From Chitinophagales bacterium 65-1 (GTDB taxonomy: Bacteria > Bacteroidota > Bacteroidia > Chitinophagales > Chitinophagaceae): a DNA stretch of 64,000 nt. Both the position numbers and the translations under genes were made by a program. The notes below the pieces were generated by a model. It was given only the letters and a program-made list of their open reading frames with translations, did not search any database and was not told where the DNA came from. The stretch is from NCBI GenBank assembly GCA_002050465.1, contig MWYX01000059.1, positions 1-64,000 on the forward strand, written 5' to 3'. Of this stretch, positions 26,567 through 35,590 are shown piece by piece. Every line of letters begins with the position of its first letter. Position 1 is the first letter of the stretch.

Positions 26567-27434
26567 CCTGCATTTCTTTATTTATTTTTTGAATAAGTCC
26601 CTGTAATACTTTGCCTGGTCCTACTTCTGTAAAATGGTTGGCGCTATCCATAATCATATTGTTTATAGTTTGTGTCCACCTGACAGGATTTGTTAATTGT
26701 TGAATTAAATTTCTTTTTATTTCATCAGGATCTGTAACTGCCTTTGCAACTACATTTTGATATACCGGGCAAACAGGCGATTTAAAATTTATGGCTTCAA
26801 TTGCAGTTGATAATTCATCTTTAGCCGGCTCCATCAATGAAGAATGAAAAGCTCCGCCCACCGATAGTATTAATGCCCGTTTAGCTCCGGCCTGCTTCAT
26901 TAATACACATGCCTCTTCAATACCTTTATTACTCCCGGATATAACTATTTGACCCGGACAATTATAATTAGCCGCAACCACCACTTCATTCCTTATCGAA
27001 GCACAAATGGATTCTACTTTATTATCCTCTAAGCCCAAAATAGCAGCCATTGCAGATGGATTTATCTCACAGGCTTTCTGCATTGCGTTAGCTCTTACAA
27101 ATACTAATTTTAATGCATCTTCAAAACGTAAACCCTCATTAGCAACCAATGCTGAAAATTCTCCCAGGGAATGTCCTGCTACCATATCAGGTTTTACATC
27201 CGTTATGGTTTTATAAAGAATAACTGAATGCAGAAACACAGCAGGCTGTGTAACATTTGTTTGTTTCAGATCTTCAACACTCCCTGAAAACATTATATCT
27301 GATATTCTGAAGCCTAAAATATCATTGGCATTTTCAAACATTTCTTTTGCTGATTCATTTATCTCGTATAGGTTTTTGCCCATGCCGCTAAACTGCGAAC
27401 CTTGTCCGGGAAAAATGTAAGCATGCTTACTCAT
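26550..27434 (-). CDS. fabD: Malonyl-CoA:ACP transacylase
   Basis: 294 residues. It loads malonyl groups from CoA onto acyl carrier protein for fatty-acid synthesis. It has the oxyanion glutamine in FPGQGSQ, nucleophile Ser89 in GHSLGE, Arg114 in FVRANAM (malonyl carboxylate) and His197 in GGAFHSSLM. It lies 9 bases after folE and overlaps the next gene. No other fab gene is in the window. Confidence 0.96.
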   Translation of the reverse strand: MSKHAYIFPGQGSQFSGMGKNLYEINESAKEMFENANDILGFRISDIMFSGSVEDLKQTNVTQPAVFLHSVILYKTITDVKPDMVAGHSLGEFSALVANEGLRFEDALKLVFVRANAMQKACEINPSAMAAILGLEDNKVESICASIRNEVVVAANYNCPGQIVISGSNKGIEEACVLMKQAGAKRALILSVGGAFHSSLMEPAKDELSTAIEAINFKSPVCPVYQNVVAKAVTDPDEIKRNLIQQLTNPVRWTQTINNMIMDSANHFTEVGPGKVLQGLIQKINKEMQVDGIN

Positions 27435-27443
27435 ACCTAAAAT

Positions 27444-28040
27444 TTAGTGCAATTTTGAACTTATCAATTTTAAAAATTCACTCCGGGTAGGATTCTTCAT
27501 AAATTCGCCGTCAAATGCTGAAGTGGTAGTTACCGAATTTTGCTTTTGCACTCCTCTCATCATCATGCAAAGATGCTTTGCTTCTATTACAACAGCCACT
27601 CCTATCGGATTCAGGGTATCTTTTATTGCACTTAATATTTCGGTGGTTAATCGTTCCTGAACCTGCAACCGGCGGGAATAAACATCCACCACCCTTGCAA
27701 TTTTACTTAATCCTGTTATCCATCCGTTTGGAATGTATGCAATGTGCGCTTTACCAAAAAACGGAACCATATGGTGTTCACACATACTATACAGCTCTAT
27801 ATCTTTTACCACGATCATCTCACTTATTTCTTCATGAAATTTAGCAGAATTTAATATTTCATGTGCATCCTGCTGATATCCCTGTGTAATAAATTGCATT
27901 GCCTTTGCAATACGTTCCGGCGTTTTAAGCAACCCCTCCCTCTCAGCATTCTCGCCTAATAAGCTAATAGTATGCTTATAATTTTTTATAAGAGCATTGG
28001 TAATTTCTTCATCAAAATATTCAGTTTTTTTATATCCCAT
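27444..28040 (-). CDS. folE: GTP cyclohydrolase I
   Basis: Converts GTP to 7,8-dihydroneopterin triphosphate, the entry to folate and other pterins. Zinc-site residues are in [16 protein letters not shown] and [10 protein letters not shown], with [10 protein letters not shown] near the C-terminus. The open frame extends to 28091, overlapping the upstream PTPS gene. I prefer Met18 at 28040 ([12 protein letters not shown]), which leaves a 10-base gap and gives a 198-residue protein of family length. Its place beside two PTPS-family genes suggests that its product feeds them directly. Confidence 0.95.
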   Translation of the reverse strand: MGYKKTEYFDEEITNALIKNYKHTISLLGENAEREGLLKTPERIAKAMQFITQGYQQDAHEILNSAKFHEEISEMIVVKDIELYSMCEHHMVPFFGKAHIAYIPNGWITGLSKIARVVDVYSRRLQVQERLTTEILSAIKDTLNPIGVAVVIEAKHLCMMMRGVQKQNSVTTTSAFDGEFMKNPTRSEFLKLISSKLH

Positions 28041-28050
28041 TTTTATCTTT

Positions 28051-28467
28051 TTAATTTGCCGGATATTCAACAAAATTTCTTTCTGTTTCATAAAGCCTTA
28101 TCTGTAGCTCAAGGCTTTTATCAATTTTATCTCTTAAGATATTGTAGATAATTATTGCAATATTTTCGGCAGATGGATTTAAATCTTTAAACTCCGGTAC
28201 ATCAAGATTAAGATTTTTATGATCAAATTTTTCCAAAACATTTTCTTTAATAAGATCACTGAGCATTTTCAGATCTATCAGGTACCCCGTTTGCTTATCA
28301 GGCTCACCAACTACTTTTACAATTAAATCATAATTATGGCCATGATAGTTTGGGTTGTTACATTTCCCGAATATTAAAATATTCTTCTCCTCAGTCCATG
28401 CAGGATTGTGCAGTCTGTGAGCTGCATTAAAATGCTCTTTTCTAAAAACGGAAACTTTATGGCTCAT
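28051..28467 (-). CDS. 6-pyruvoyltetrahydropterin synthase-family protein, copy 1
   Basis: 138 residues of the PTPS/QueD fold. The zinc histidines are in EHFNAAHRL and the motif [11 protein letters not shown]. The catalytic Cys is followed by five residues before HGH (CX5HGH), the spacing I associate with PTPS-II (tetrahydrobiopterin-type) enzymes rather than the CX3HGH of QueD. Substrate would be dihydroneopterin triphosphate from FolE, encoded next in the operon. It is paired with a second, similar copy 11 bases upstream. Confidence 0.88.
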   Translation of the reverse strand: MSHKVSVFRKEHFNAAHRLHNPAWTEEKNILIFGKCNNPNYHGHNYDLIVKVVGEPDKQTGYLIDLKMLSDLIKENVLEKFDHKNLNLDVPEFKDLNPSAENIAIIIYNILRDKIDKSLELQIRLYETERNFVEYPAN

Positions 28468-28478
28468 TTTAAAGATAA

Positions 28479-28889
28479 TTAATCACCAAAATACTCAACG
28501 TAGATTCTTGGTGTTTCATACAATTTAATACAATGCAACTGAACATCTTCTGATAATCGATTTTGCAACTGGTTCCATATACCTTTTGCCAGATTTTCAG
28601 TAGAGCATATTTGCTCCTTTAAAAAATCAACCTCAACATTCAAGTTTTTATGATCTACTTTATCAAGCACTTGTTCTTTAATAAGAACACTCAATTTTTT
28701 TGCATCAAATAAAAAACCTGTTTCCTTATTTACCTCTCCTTTAATCGTTACAAATAACTCGTAATTATGTCCATGCCAGTTTTCGTTAGCACATTTACCA
28801 AACACCGCTTCATTTTTCTCTGTGTCCCATTCAGGATTGTAAAGCTTATGGGCAGCATTAAAATGTTCAACTCTTGTTAAGTAAACCAT
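28479..28889 (-). CDS. 6-pyruvoyltetrahydropterin synthase-family protein, copy 2
   Basis: 136 residues, clearly homologous to the next gene along its full length (EHFNAAHKLYNPEW, GKCANENWHGHNY, KVDHKNLNVEV). It also has CX5HGH spacing and the zinc histidines. It is first in the operon PTPS-PTPS-folE-fabD-methyltransferase-polymerase. The two copies may have diverged in role (one biopterin-like, one queuosine-like), or they may form a hetero-oligomer; sequence alone does not decide. Confidence 0.88.
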   Translation of the reverse strand: MVYLTRVEHFNAAHKLYNPEWDTEKNEAVFGKCANENWHGHNYELFVTIKGEVNKETGFLFDAKKLSVLIKEQVLDKVDHKNLNVEVDFLKEQICSTENLAKGIWNQLQNRLSEDVQLHCIKLYETPRIYVEYFGD

Positions 28890-28908
28890 CTGAGGAGGAG
28901 TATTTCTT

Positions 28909-28916
28909 CAAAGGTA
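28909..28916 (-). promoter_or_regulatory. -7 box TACCTTTG for the PTPS-folE operon
   Basis: Minus-strand TAnnTTTG match 19 bases before the ATG of the first PTPS gene. No -33 TTTG at N19. Confidence 0.4.
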
Positions 28917-28957
28917 ACAGAGAAAATTAAAGTGTGGCTTCTAAATCCGAAATTTGT

Positions 28958-29590
28958 ATGATGAAGATTTTAGTAGTTGCAGCAACAGAACTGGAAATAG
29001 AACCGTTTATAAAATTGGAGAATACTATCGAAGTATTTATTTGCGGTGTAGGAATCCCTGCTACAGTATATCATCTCACTAAAATATTAGTACAAGAAAA
29101 GTATGATTTTGTGATACAGGCGGGCATTGCCGGCTCTTTCTCAAAAAAAATAAAAAAAGGAGATGTGGTTGCAATAAGTCAGGATGCTTTTGCAGATATA
29201 GGTGTTGAAGAGGATAGAAAATTTAAAACCATCTTTCAATCAGGACTAGGCAACAAAAACGAATTCCCTTTTACGAATGGGTTACTCATTAATACTTCTG
29301 AAATATTACAATCTACATTATTTAAAAAAGTAAAAGCAATTACAATAAATAAAATCAGCGATAGAAAAAAACAGATAAAACAATTAAGAAAAATATTTGG
29401 TGCAGATATTGAAAGTATGGAAGGAGCTGCATTTCATTATGTTTGCCTGCAACAAAATATTCCTTTTGTACAGATAAGAAGTATATCCAATAAAGTGGGA
29501 GAAAGAGATAAAACAAAATGGAAAATAAAAGATGCGATTGAAAACCTTAATTATGAATTAATAAAACTTGTTGCCTCAATTGATAAATAA
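28958..29590 (+). CDS. mqnB: Futalosine hydrolase
   Basis: Removes hypoxanthine from futalosine in the alternative menaquinone pathway. The fold is that of the MTA/SAH nucleosidase (PNP) family: VVAATELEIEPF at the start, the GVGIPATVYHL loop, IQAGIAGSF and the catalytic-type ESMEGAAFHYV near residue 160. The frame can be read from a GTG at 28934, but tandem ATGs at 28958 and 28961 fit the family start better. It overlaps mqnD by one base (TAATG), and that pairing strengthens the assignment over a generic nucleosidase. Confidence 0.88.
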   Translation: MMKILVVAATELEIEPFIKLENTIEVFICGVGIPATVYHLTKILVQEKYDFVIQAGIAGSFSKKIKKGDVVAISQDAFADIGVEEDRKFKTIFQSGLGNKNEFPFTNGLLINTSEILQSTLFKKVKAITINKISDRKKQIKQLRKIFGADIESMEGAAFHYVCLQQNIPFVQIRSISNKVGERDKTKWKIKDAIENLNYELIKLVASIDK

Positions 29591-30420
29591 TGAAGCTGAC
29601 ACTTGGATTTTCTCCATGCCCGAATGATACTTTTATTTTTGATGCATTGGTAAATAATAAAATTAATTCCGGTGAAATTAAGTTTGAAGTAATACTGGAA
29701 GATGTTGAAACATTGAATGAGCTGGCATTAAAAAATACGTTAGATCTTTCCAAGATTAGTTATGGAGTTTTGCCATTATTGTTGGATAACTATTTTGTTT
29801 TGAACAGCGGCAGTGCACTGGGCACTGGTGTGGGGCCTCTGCTTATTGCTAACAGGGAAATATCAAACGAAGAAATTAATGATTATACAATTGCAATACC
29901 CGGTAAACATACCACTGCACATTTGTTATTTAATCTGGCCTTTGCTGAAGCAAAAAATAAAATTTTCATGCGATATGATGACATTGAGGAGTTTATTTTA
30001 TCGTCAAAAAATAAAAAAGCGGCAGGTGTTATTATCCATGAAAACCGATTTACTTATCAACAAAAGGGGTTGATAAAAATTATTGACCTTGGGGAATTTT
30101 GGGAGCAAAAAACACAATTACCCATCCCGCTGGGAGGCATTGTTGCAAAAAGAAACATAGATAATACATTATTAAAAAATATAGATGGTTTAATTAAGCA
30201 AAGTATCAAATACTCTCTCAATAATTACCCGATGATCAGCGACTTTGTTCGAAAGCACGCACAGGAAATGGAAGAAGATGTAATGCGAAAGCATATTGAT
30301 TTGTATGTAAATGATTATTCAGTAGACTTGGGGGAAAAAGGCAGCAAGGCAATATTACAAATGTTAACCGTTAATAGTGTATTAAACCAACGGACCAGTA
30401 ACTCAATTTTCCTTCAGTAA
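29590..30420 (+). CDS. mqnD: 1,4-dihydroxy-6-naphthoate synthase
   Basis: 276 residues. It converts cyclic de-hypoxanthinyl futalosine to 1,4-dihydroxy-6-naphthoate, a late step of the futalosine menaquinone route. The start LTLGFSPCPNDTFIFDALV is characteristic, as is the periplasmic-binding-protein-like fold with LSKISYG and GTGVGPLLI. It is translationally coupled to mqnB. Its last 18 bases overlap the 3' end of the convergent aminotransferase gene. Confidence 0.93.
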   Translation: MKLTLGFSPCPNDTFIFDALVNNKINSGEIKFEVILEDVETLNELALKNTLDLSKISYGVLPLLLDNYFVLNSGSALGTGVGPLLIANREISNEEINDYTIAIPGKHTTAHLLFNLAFAEAKNKIFMRYDDIEEFILSSKNKKAAGVIIHENRFTYQQKGLIKIIDLGEFWEQKTQLPIPLGGIVAKRNIDNTLLKNIDGLIKQSIKYSLNNYPMISDFVRKHAQEMEEDVMRKHIDLYVNDYSVDLGEKGSKAILQMLTVNSVLNQRTSNSIFLQ

Positions 30421-31254
30421 TTCTGACTGTATTAAAGTATGGATTTCTTTTAGATTTTTATTTCTATATTCTATATTTCTAAATTGCTTTACCCACCTGA
30501 TACCTTTAATTGAATTTGTCACAAATACTTCATCGGCATTTTCCAGTTCATCAATTGTAAGCAGCTTTTCTATAATATTGAAATTTGATTCTATAAGCTT
30601 TTCGATAATAAATCTTCTCATTACACCGGCAATACATCCTTCACTTAAAGGAGGAGTATATATAATATCATTCTTAATAATAAAAATATTTGCAATAGTT
30701 GTATCACAGACCCTGTCGAAGCAGTTTAAAACTATGCAATCATTAACCTTACTTTGTTTTGCATATAAACCTGCCATTACGTATGGAAGGAAATTATTGG
30801 TTTTAAGGTTTGCGAATTTATCACATGTTTTCTTTGCTCCAGGATAAATATCTATTGTAAGACCATTTGAATTTAATTCTTGGGAATGTTCAACATTCCA
30901 TGTTTGTATAATATAATCAGGCAGGTTTCTTTTATAATCATATAAACCATTACCACCCCGAAAAACCATTAATCGAACACGCGTAAAAGAATTATGTTTA
31001 TTTTTTCTACATAGCTCTAATATTTTGTCTTCAAGATAAATTGGTGTAAAATATTTGGGTATTTCAAACTGTAATGTTTTCATCCCGTAAAACAAACGTT
31101 CAAAATGATACTCCCGCAATTGAATTATCCTTTTATTGGTCATTAATGTTTCAAATACACCATCACCATATTTTAATGACCGGCTATCAGGTCCAATAAC
31201 AAATGTTCCTTCCGGATAAAAGTTATCGTTATAACAAAAGAAATGCTTACTCAT
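30403..31254 (-). CDS. Class IV PLP aminotransferase (PabC/IlvE fold)
   Basis: The frame runs to 31320, but Met23 at 31254 (MSKHFFCYNDNFYPEG) is the natural start; the preceding residues read through an apparent small palindromic stretch with CCCG/CGGG arms. Fold-type IV marks are SLKYGDGVFETLM near the N-terminus, the PLP lysine in LKTNNFLPYVMA and the SEGCIAGVMRRFI phosphate loop. Aminodeoxychorismate lyase (folate) or a branched-chain-like transaminase are both possible. The 4-amino-4-deoxychorismate lyase option fits a small enzyme of about 283 residues but is not proven. Confidence 0.82.
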   Translation of the reverse strand: MSKHFFCYNDNFYPEGTFVIGPDSRSLKYGDGVFETLMTNKRIIQLREYHFERLFYGMKTLQFEIPKYFTPIYLEDKILELCRKNKHNSFTRVRLMVFRGGNGLYDYKRNLPDYIIQTWNVEHSQELNSNGLTIDIYPGAKKTCDKFANLKTNNFLPYVMAGLYAKQSKVNDCIVLNCFDRVCDTTIANIFIIKNDIIYTPPLSEGCIAGVMRRFIIEKLIESNFNIIEKLLTIDELENADEVFVTNSIKGIRWVKQFRNIEYRNKNLKEIHTLIQSELLKEN

Positions 31255-31350
31255 TAATTGTATAGAAAAATTTAAAACAGCTTGTGGTAAACCCGATCCC
31301 GCAAAAACCGGGGAACTCATTACACATAACTAAAATATAATTTTTTTTTA

Positions 31351-31358
31351 TATATTTG
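31351..31358 (+). promoter_or_regulatory. -7 box TATATTTG upstream of a small ORF
   Basis: Exact TAnnTTTG match in the gap before the 66-codon gene at 31432, giving a leader of roughly 70 bases. No -33 TTTG. Confidence 0.4.
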
Positions 31359-31431
31359 TAACCTTTAAAATAAATAGATTATAAAAGACTTCATATTGGA
31401 TAATTATTTGCACTAACATTTCAAATCTTCT

Positions 31432-31632
31432 ATGGCTACAGAAATAAATAATGGTCAGGCATCAGTTAAAGTAGATTGTAAATCTTCTAAAATAGAAATT
31501 TCATACAGGGGTTTTGCATCTATTGATCAGGAAATTGAGAGAGAAATTGCAATGCAATGGTTTTCATCTAAGAAAAATGAGAAGAAGAGTAGCTATTCCC
31601 AAAGAAACTATTTATTAAAAAAATCAGTTTAG
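31432..31632 (+). CDS. Small hypothetical protein
   Basis: 66 residues, acidic then basic, with no signal peptide or membrane segment (MATEINNGQASVKVDCKSSK...). The C-terminal third is rich in Lys and Ser (KKNEKKSSYSQRNYLLKK). An ATG, a reasonable -7 box upstream and coding-like codons support it. It is isolated between a convergent-side aminotransferase and scoB. I recognise no family. Confidence 0.5.
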   Translation: MATEINNGQASVKVDCKSSKIEISYRGFASIDQEIEREIAMQWFSSKKNEKKSSYSQRNYLLKKSV

Positions 31633-31658
31633 TTGATCGGTTTTGAGAGTTTTATTTT

Positions 31659-32312
31659 TTAAAAAATCATTTCCGGAATCTCTCCTTCAATAATCAAACG
31701 ACCTAACGTTTTACTTTTAATTTCATCTACGGATACCGATGGAGCCCTTTCCAACAATTTAAATCCACTTTCTGTTACATCTAATACTGCTAATTCAGTT
31801 ACAATTTTTTTCACACACCCTACCCCGGTTAATGGCAATGTGCACTTTGGCAATAATTTAGATTCGCCTTTAGGATTGGTATGCATCATCGCAACAATAA
31901 TATTTTTTGCACTTGCAACCAGGTCCATCGCTCCTCCCATACCTTTAACCATCTTTCCGGGTATTTTCCAATTTGCTATATCGCCGGTATCACTCACTTC
32001 CATTGCCCCCAATATTGTCAGATCAACCTTTCCGGCCCGTATCATACCAAAACTCATAGCGCTATCAAAAAAAGCCGAGCCCGGTACAGTAGTTATAGTT
32101 TGCTTGCCGGCATTAATTAAATCCGGATCTTCTTCACCTTCCATTGGAAATGGTCCCATACCGAGTAATCCATTCTCTGATTGAAGAATTACATTTACTC
32201 CTTTAGGGATATAATTAGCTACTAAAGTTGGAATGCCAATTCCAAGATTTACATAATACCCATCTCTTAATTCTTTCGCTATTCGCTGGGCAATTTGGTT
32301 TTTATCTAACAT
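31659..32312 (-). CDS. scoB: 3-oxoacid CoA-transferase subunit B
   Basis: 217 residues. With subunit A it moves CoA between succinate and acetoacetate (or related 3-oxoacids). The catalytic Glu46 lies in [10 protein letters not shown], preceded by [12 protein letters not shown]. Further family blocks are [17 protein letters not shown] and [17 protein letters not shown]. It follows scoA on the same strand, but a 90-base gap filled with an AT-rich repeat lies between, unlike the usual tight pairing. Confidence 0.94.
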   Translation of the reverse strand: MLDKNQIAQRIAKELRDGYYVNLGIGIPTLVANYIPKGVNVILQSENGLLGMGPFPMEGEEDPDLINAGKQTITTVPGSAFFDSAMSFGMIRAGKVDLTILGAMEVSDTGDIANWKIPGKMVKGMGGAMDLVASAKNIIVAMMHTNPKGESKLLPKCTLPLTGVGCVKKIVTELAVLDVTESGFKLLERAPSVSVDEIKSKTLGRLIIEGEIPEMIF

Positions 32313-32321
32313 AAACCCAAT

Positions 32322-32418
32322 GTGATAATTTGATAATTTGCTGATGCGCTAATAAAAAAATATTTTACAATTGAAAGCTACATTATCAAATCAGCATATT
32401 AGCTAATCAGCTAATTTT
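32322..32418. repeat. AT-rich word repeat between scoB and scoA
   Basis: Words GATAATTTG, CTGAT and GCTAAT recur on both sides of the gap, the right half in inverted order (TTATCAAATCAGCATATTAG). The right arm overlaps the last codons of scoA (RKLAD and the stop). Confidence 0.6.
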
Positions 32419-33104
32419 CTTACTGTTCTTTGTTCAATTCTTTTTTGATAATTCTCTCCTTTAAAAATTCTATGAACATAAATACCGGGTGTATGAATAT
32501 TGTTGGGATTCAACTCTCCTGCTTCTACTAGTTCCTCTACTTCTGCTATTGTAATTTTACCCGCCATTGCCATCATAGGATTGAAATTTCGGGCGGTTTC
32601 CCTGTATATTAAATTGCCCTGATCATCACCTTTCCAGGCTTTTACTATTGCAAATTCCGCATCAAATGCATATTCCATTAAATATTTTTTTCCATCAAAT
32701 TCCCTGATTTCTTTTCCGGTAGCTACTTCAGTACCTACACCTGCCGGAGTAAAAATTGCTGGCATACCATAACCTGCGGCCATACATCTTGTGGCTAATG
32801 TACCTTGCGGAATTAATTCTACCTCCAGCTCTCCACTCAACAATTGTTTTTCAAACTCTGCATTTTCTCCAACATAGGAGGAGATCATTTTTTTAACCTG
32901 TTTTCGCTGTAACATTAAACCTATTCCAAAATCATCAACACCGGCATTATTAGAAATACAGATTAAATCTTTTACATTTTTTTTTACCAATGCGTCAATG
33001 CAATTTTCAGGAATACCGCATAACCCAAATCCCCCTAACATTAAAGTTGCCCCATCTTTTATATCATGTAGTGCCTCCTCAGCATTTTTAAAAACCTTAT
33101 TCAT
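32403..33104 (-). CDS. scoA: 3-oxoacid CoA-transferase subunit A
   Basis: 233 residues. The CoA-binding glycine loop GATLMLGGFGLCGIPE, the block SNNAGVDDFG and the GYGMPAIFTPAGVGT segment are typical of the A subunit. Its last codons lie in an AT-rich repeat. It follows the DUF4296 lipoprotein gene by 11 bases, so the CoA-transferase genes may be read from the bamD-rpoZ-coaBC-porD transcript. Confidence 0.94.
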   Translation of the reverse strand: MNKVFKNAEEALHDIKDGATLMLGGFGLCGIPENCIDALVKKNVKDLICISNNAGVDDFGIGLMLQRKQVKKMISSYVGENAEFEKQLLSGELEVELIPQGTLATRCMAAGYGMPAIFTPAGVGTEVATGKEIREFDGKKYLMEYAFDAEFAIVKAWKGDDQGNLIYRETARNFNPMMAMAGKITIAEVEELVEAGELNPNNIHTPGIYVHRIFKGENYQKRIEQRTVRKLAD

Positions 33105-33115
33105 GTTATAATTAT

Positions 33116-33490
33116 TTATTTTACACTATCGCTCATATTTTTGTATGGAGGGTGAGTTTCATAATTTATTTTTCTACTTTGCTGCGCATTTAAGCTATCC
33201 AGCATTGTTTGCAATATATCCGGATGTTGCACATAGTAGGAATAGCTTTCTTTAAATTGTTCTTCCGTAATATTATGAATCAAAAATATTTTGTTTGAAA
33301 GTTTATTCTTTTCATCAATTAGTGATTTAGATGAATCATTTTTAACAATTTGCTGAGAAAGTGCATCTGCTCTTAAAATATCCCATAAAATTTCCTGCAT
33401 CTTTTTGGGGTTAATAACCCCCGAAGGGGTTGACTCTTTGCATGAATATAAAAGAACTAACGTTGAAATAATTAAAACAACCCTTATCAT
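33116..33490 (-). CDS. DUF4296-family lipoprotein
   Basis: 124 residues. A short hydrophobic leader ends at lipobox LLYSC (Cys17). The mature part has the DUF4296 signature, INPKKMQEILWDILRADALS, followed by a helical segment around EEQFKESYSYYVQHPD. It is a small Bacteroidota-specific lipoprotein of unknown function. It overlaps the porD stop by 4 bases, so translation is probably coupled. Confidence 0.85.
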   Translation of the reverse strand: MIRVVLIISTLVLLYSCKESTPSGVINPKKMQEILWDILRADALSQQIVKNDSSKSLIDEKNKLSNKIFLIHNITEEQFKESYSYYVQHPDILQTMLDSLNAQQSRKINYETHPPYKNMSDSVK

Positions 33491-34404
33491 TTTAATTCAT
33501 CTTTATATTTTGAAATATTTGAAATATCAAGACGTTGCAGATATTCCAAAGCCTTGGATTTTTCTGATGATGTTGCTTTAGAAAAGATTTTAATTAATTC
33601 CTGTGTTTTCCCCTGAAAAAAAAATTGAAGAATCATAGTATTTGGATTATCAGTATTTAAATTATTTAGCAGGTTAAGAACATTTATAATCTGATTTCTG
33701 GCCATTGCCTCATCTTCATATAATTTATCCATACCCATTCTGTAAAAGCTATAATACGCATCATGGATAAGTGAATAACGATTATTCAGTAAATTTTCTG
33801 CGAGCCAATAGCGGTTACGGGTACCATCAAATGCCTTCCAGCCTGAGATGCTTCTACCTTCTGGTGCATTATTTACAATATTTTGGGCTTTCTGAAAATA
33901 AATATTTCCTGTACGGGGGGAAAAAGAATCATAATCCAATCCAAGAATAATATTGATATAATAAGCTATAACAGCAGTTAGATTAGCAGTGAGCGGATCA
34001 GTGCCTGCAACACGGTTATCATTAAACTCCAATTGCTGGAATTCGACATATTTAAAAATTATATCATTATCCTGAAAATTAATTATAGGCGATAAATAGG
34101 AGGAATTAAATACGGGACGTGCTGATTGTATAGTCAGTGATGCTTTGTATACATTTACCTCATTAGTAGACTCAACATTTAAAAGGAAGCTGCAATCAAT
34201 TTTTTCTTCCGGCGAAAAATTGTCATTTGTCCACTTACGGTTATTGATAAAATTGTTTAAAGCTGTCTGCAATGTTTGAAATGTTTTCTTATCAACATTT
34301 CCACCTACCCTGTTTGATAATACATTTATCCTGGCACGTAACTCCTGAGCCTTTACAGTATTAGCTAAGAAAAAAATAGTTATTATAAAAATTATTTTAT
34401 ACAT
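33487..34404 (-). CDS. porD: DUF4835 protein, PorD-like type IX secretion component
   Basis: 305 residues with a signal peptide (about 1-19, VKAQ). The sequence LRARINVLSNRVGG at the mature N-terminus, ARPVFNSSYLSPIINF and the GRSISGWKAFDGTRNRYWLAENLLNNRYS stretch match DUF4835, the family annotated as PorD of the type IX secretion system. It overlaps coaBC by 8 bases. Its presence fits the T9SS-tailed nuclease at 44.4 kb. Confidence 0.85.
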   Translation of the reverse strand: MYKIIFIITIFFLANTVKAQELRARINVLSNRVGGNVDKKTFQTLQTALNNFINNRKWTNDNFSPEEKIDCSFLLNVESTNEVNVYKASLTIQSARPVFNSSYLSPIINFQDNDIIFKYVEFQQLEFNDNRVAGTDPLTANLTAVIAYYINIILGLDYDSFSPRTGNIYFQKAQNIVNNAPEGRSISGWKAFDGTRNRYWLAENLLNNRYSLIHDAYYSFYRMGMDKLYEDEAMARNQIINVLNLLNNLNTDNPNTMILQFFFQGKTQELIKIFSKATSSEKSKALEYLQRLDISNISKYKDELK

Positions 34405-35590
34405 TTTTATGTTGCATAATAGTGTTTACAATATCCTTAGCTATTAGTTTCTTGGATTTTGTGTCAAAGTATAATTCATTTCGGTGTTTATCAAAAATTG
34501 AGACTTTATTGGTGTCTGTTCCAAACCCCGCTCCCTCATCATTCAGAGAATTTAAAACAATCAGATCTATATTTTTATTTTTTAATTTAGACAATGCATT
34601 TTCTTTTTCATTATCAGTTTCCAGGGCAAATCCAACAATTATCTGATCTTTATTTTTTTGTTCCCCCAACTTTTTCAAAATGTCATTCGTTCTCTTTAAT
34701 TCAAGCATAAAAATATCCTCTGATTTTTTAATTTTCTTTGTAGAAAAATCATGTGGCATATAATCAGCTACAGCGGCAGCCATCACAGTTATATCGGCCC
34801 CCGTAAAATTATTCAAACAAGCTTCATACATTTCCTGAGCTGAAGTAACATTTATAATATGTATATTTTTACCCACTTCTATCTGAGAAGGACCTAAAAT
34901 TAACGTTACCTCACCACCCCTGCGTGAAAACTCTTCTGCAATTGCGATACCCATTTTACCTGAAGAACGATTACCAATAAATCTGACAGGGTCTATAGCT
35001 TCATGGGTAGGGCCGGCAGTTACCAATATCTTTCTTCCTGTTAATTCTTTACTATTTAAAAAAAAATCCTGAAGATGTTGTAGAATTTGTTCCGGCTCTG
35101 CCATTCTTCCCTCACCATATAACCCACTGGCCAATTCTCCATTTCCTACAGGTATTATTGTATTCCCGAATGACTTTATTTTATTTAAATTTAATTGGGT
35201 GGAGGGATGACTCCACATATCCTCATCCATTGCGGGAACACACATTACAGGCGCTGTAGAAGATAAATAAATTGCAAGCAATAAATTATCGCAATGTCCG
35301 CCAGCCATCTTTGCCAAAGTATTACAACTTAAAGGAGCTATCAGCATAACGTCAGCCCATCGCCCCAGGATAACATGATTAGCCCATGAAGTTTCATTAA
35401 AAAGGTCAATTAAAACTTCATTTTTTGATAAGGTTGAAAAGGTCAAGGGTGATACAAAATCTTTTGCTGATGGCGTCATTATTACTTTCACCTCTGCACC
35501 GGCTTTTACCAGTAAGCGTATTAAAAAAACAGCTTTATAAGCAGCGATACTGCCTGTAACTCCCAAAAGTATTTTTTTACCGGATAACAT
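34397..35590 (-). CDS. coaBC: Phosphopantothenoylcysteine decarboxylase / phosphopantothenate-cysteine ligase
   Basis: 397 residues, bifunctional in coenzyme A synthesis. The N-terminal flavoprotein CoaC domain (1-170) has GVTGSIAAYKA, the catalytic His72 in WANHVILGRWAD and PAMDEDMW. The C-terminal CoaB domain starts at KILVTAGPTHEAIDPVRFIGNRSSGKMG. In the flap where E. coli has the catalytic Cys (ACG..G.GRM), this protein reads GELASGLYGEGRM, with Ser155 in the Cys place. An intrinsic-terminator-like hairpin lies between 1 and 31 bases before its ATG. Confidence 0.95.
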   Translation of the reverse strand: MLSGKKILLGVTGSIAAYKAVFLIRLLVKAGAEVKVIMTPSAKDFVSPLTFSTLSKNEVLIDLFNETSWANHVILGRWADVMLIAPLSCNTLAKMAGGHCDNLLLAIYLSSTAPVMCVPAMDEDMWSHPSTQLNLNKIKSFGNTIIPVGNGELASGLYGEGRMAEPEQILQHLQDFFLNSKELTGRKILVTAGPTHEAIDPVRFIGNRSSGKMGIAIAEEFSRRGGEVTLILGPSQIEVGKNIHIINVTSAQEMYEACLNNFTGADITVMAAAVADYMPHDFSTKKIKKSEDIFMLELKRTNDILKKLGEQKNKDQIIVGFALETDNEKENALSKLKNKNIDLIVLNSLNDEGAGFGTDTNKVSIFDKHRNELYFDTKSKKLIAKDIVNTIMQHKNV

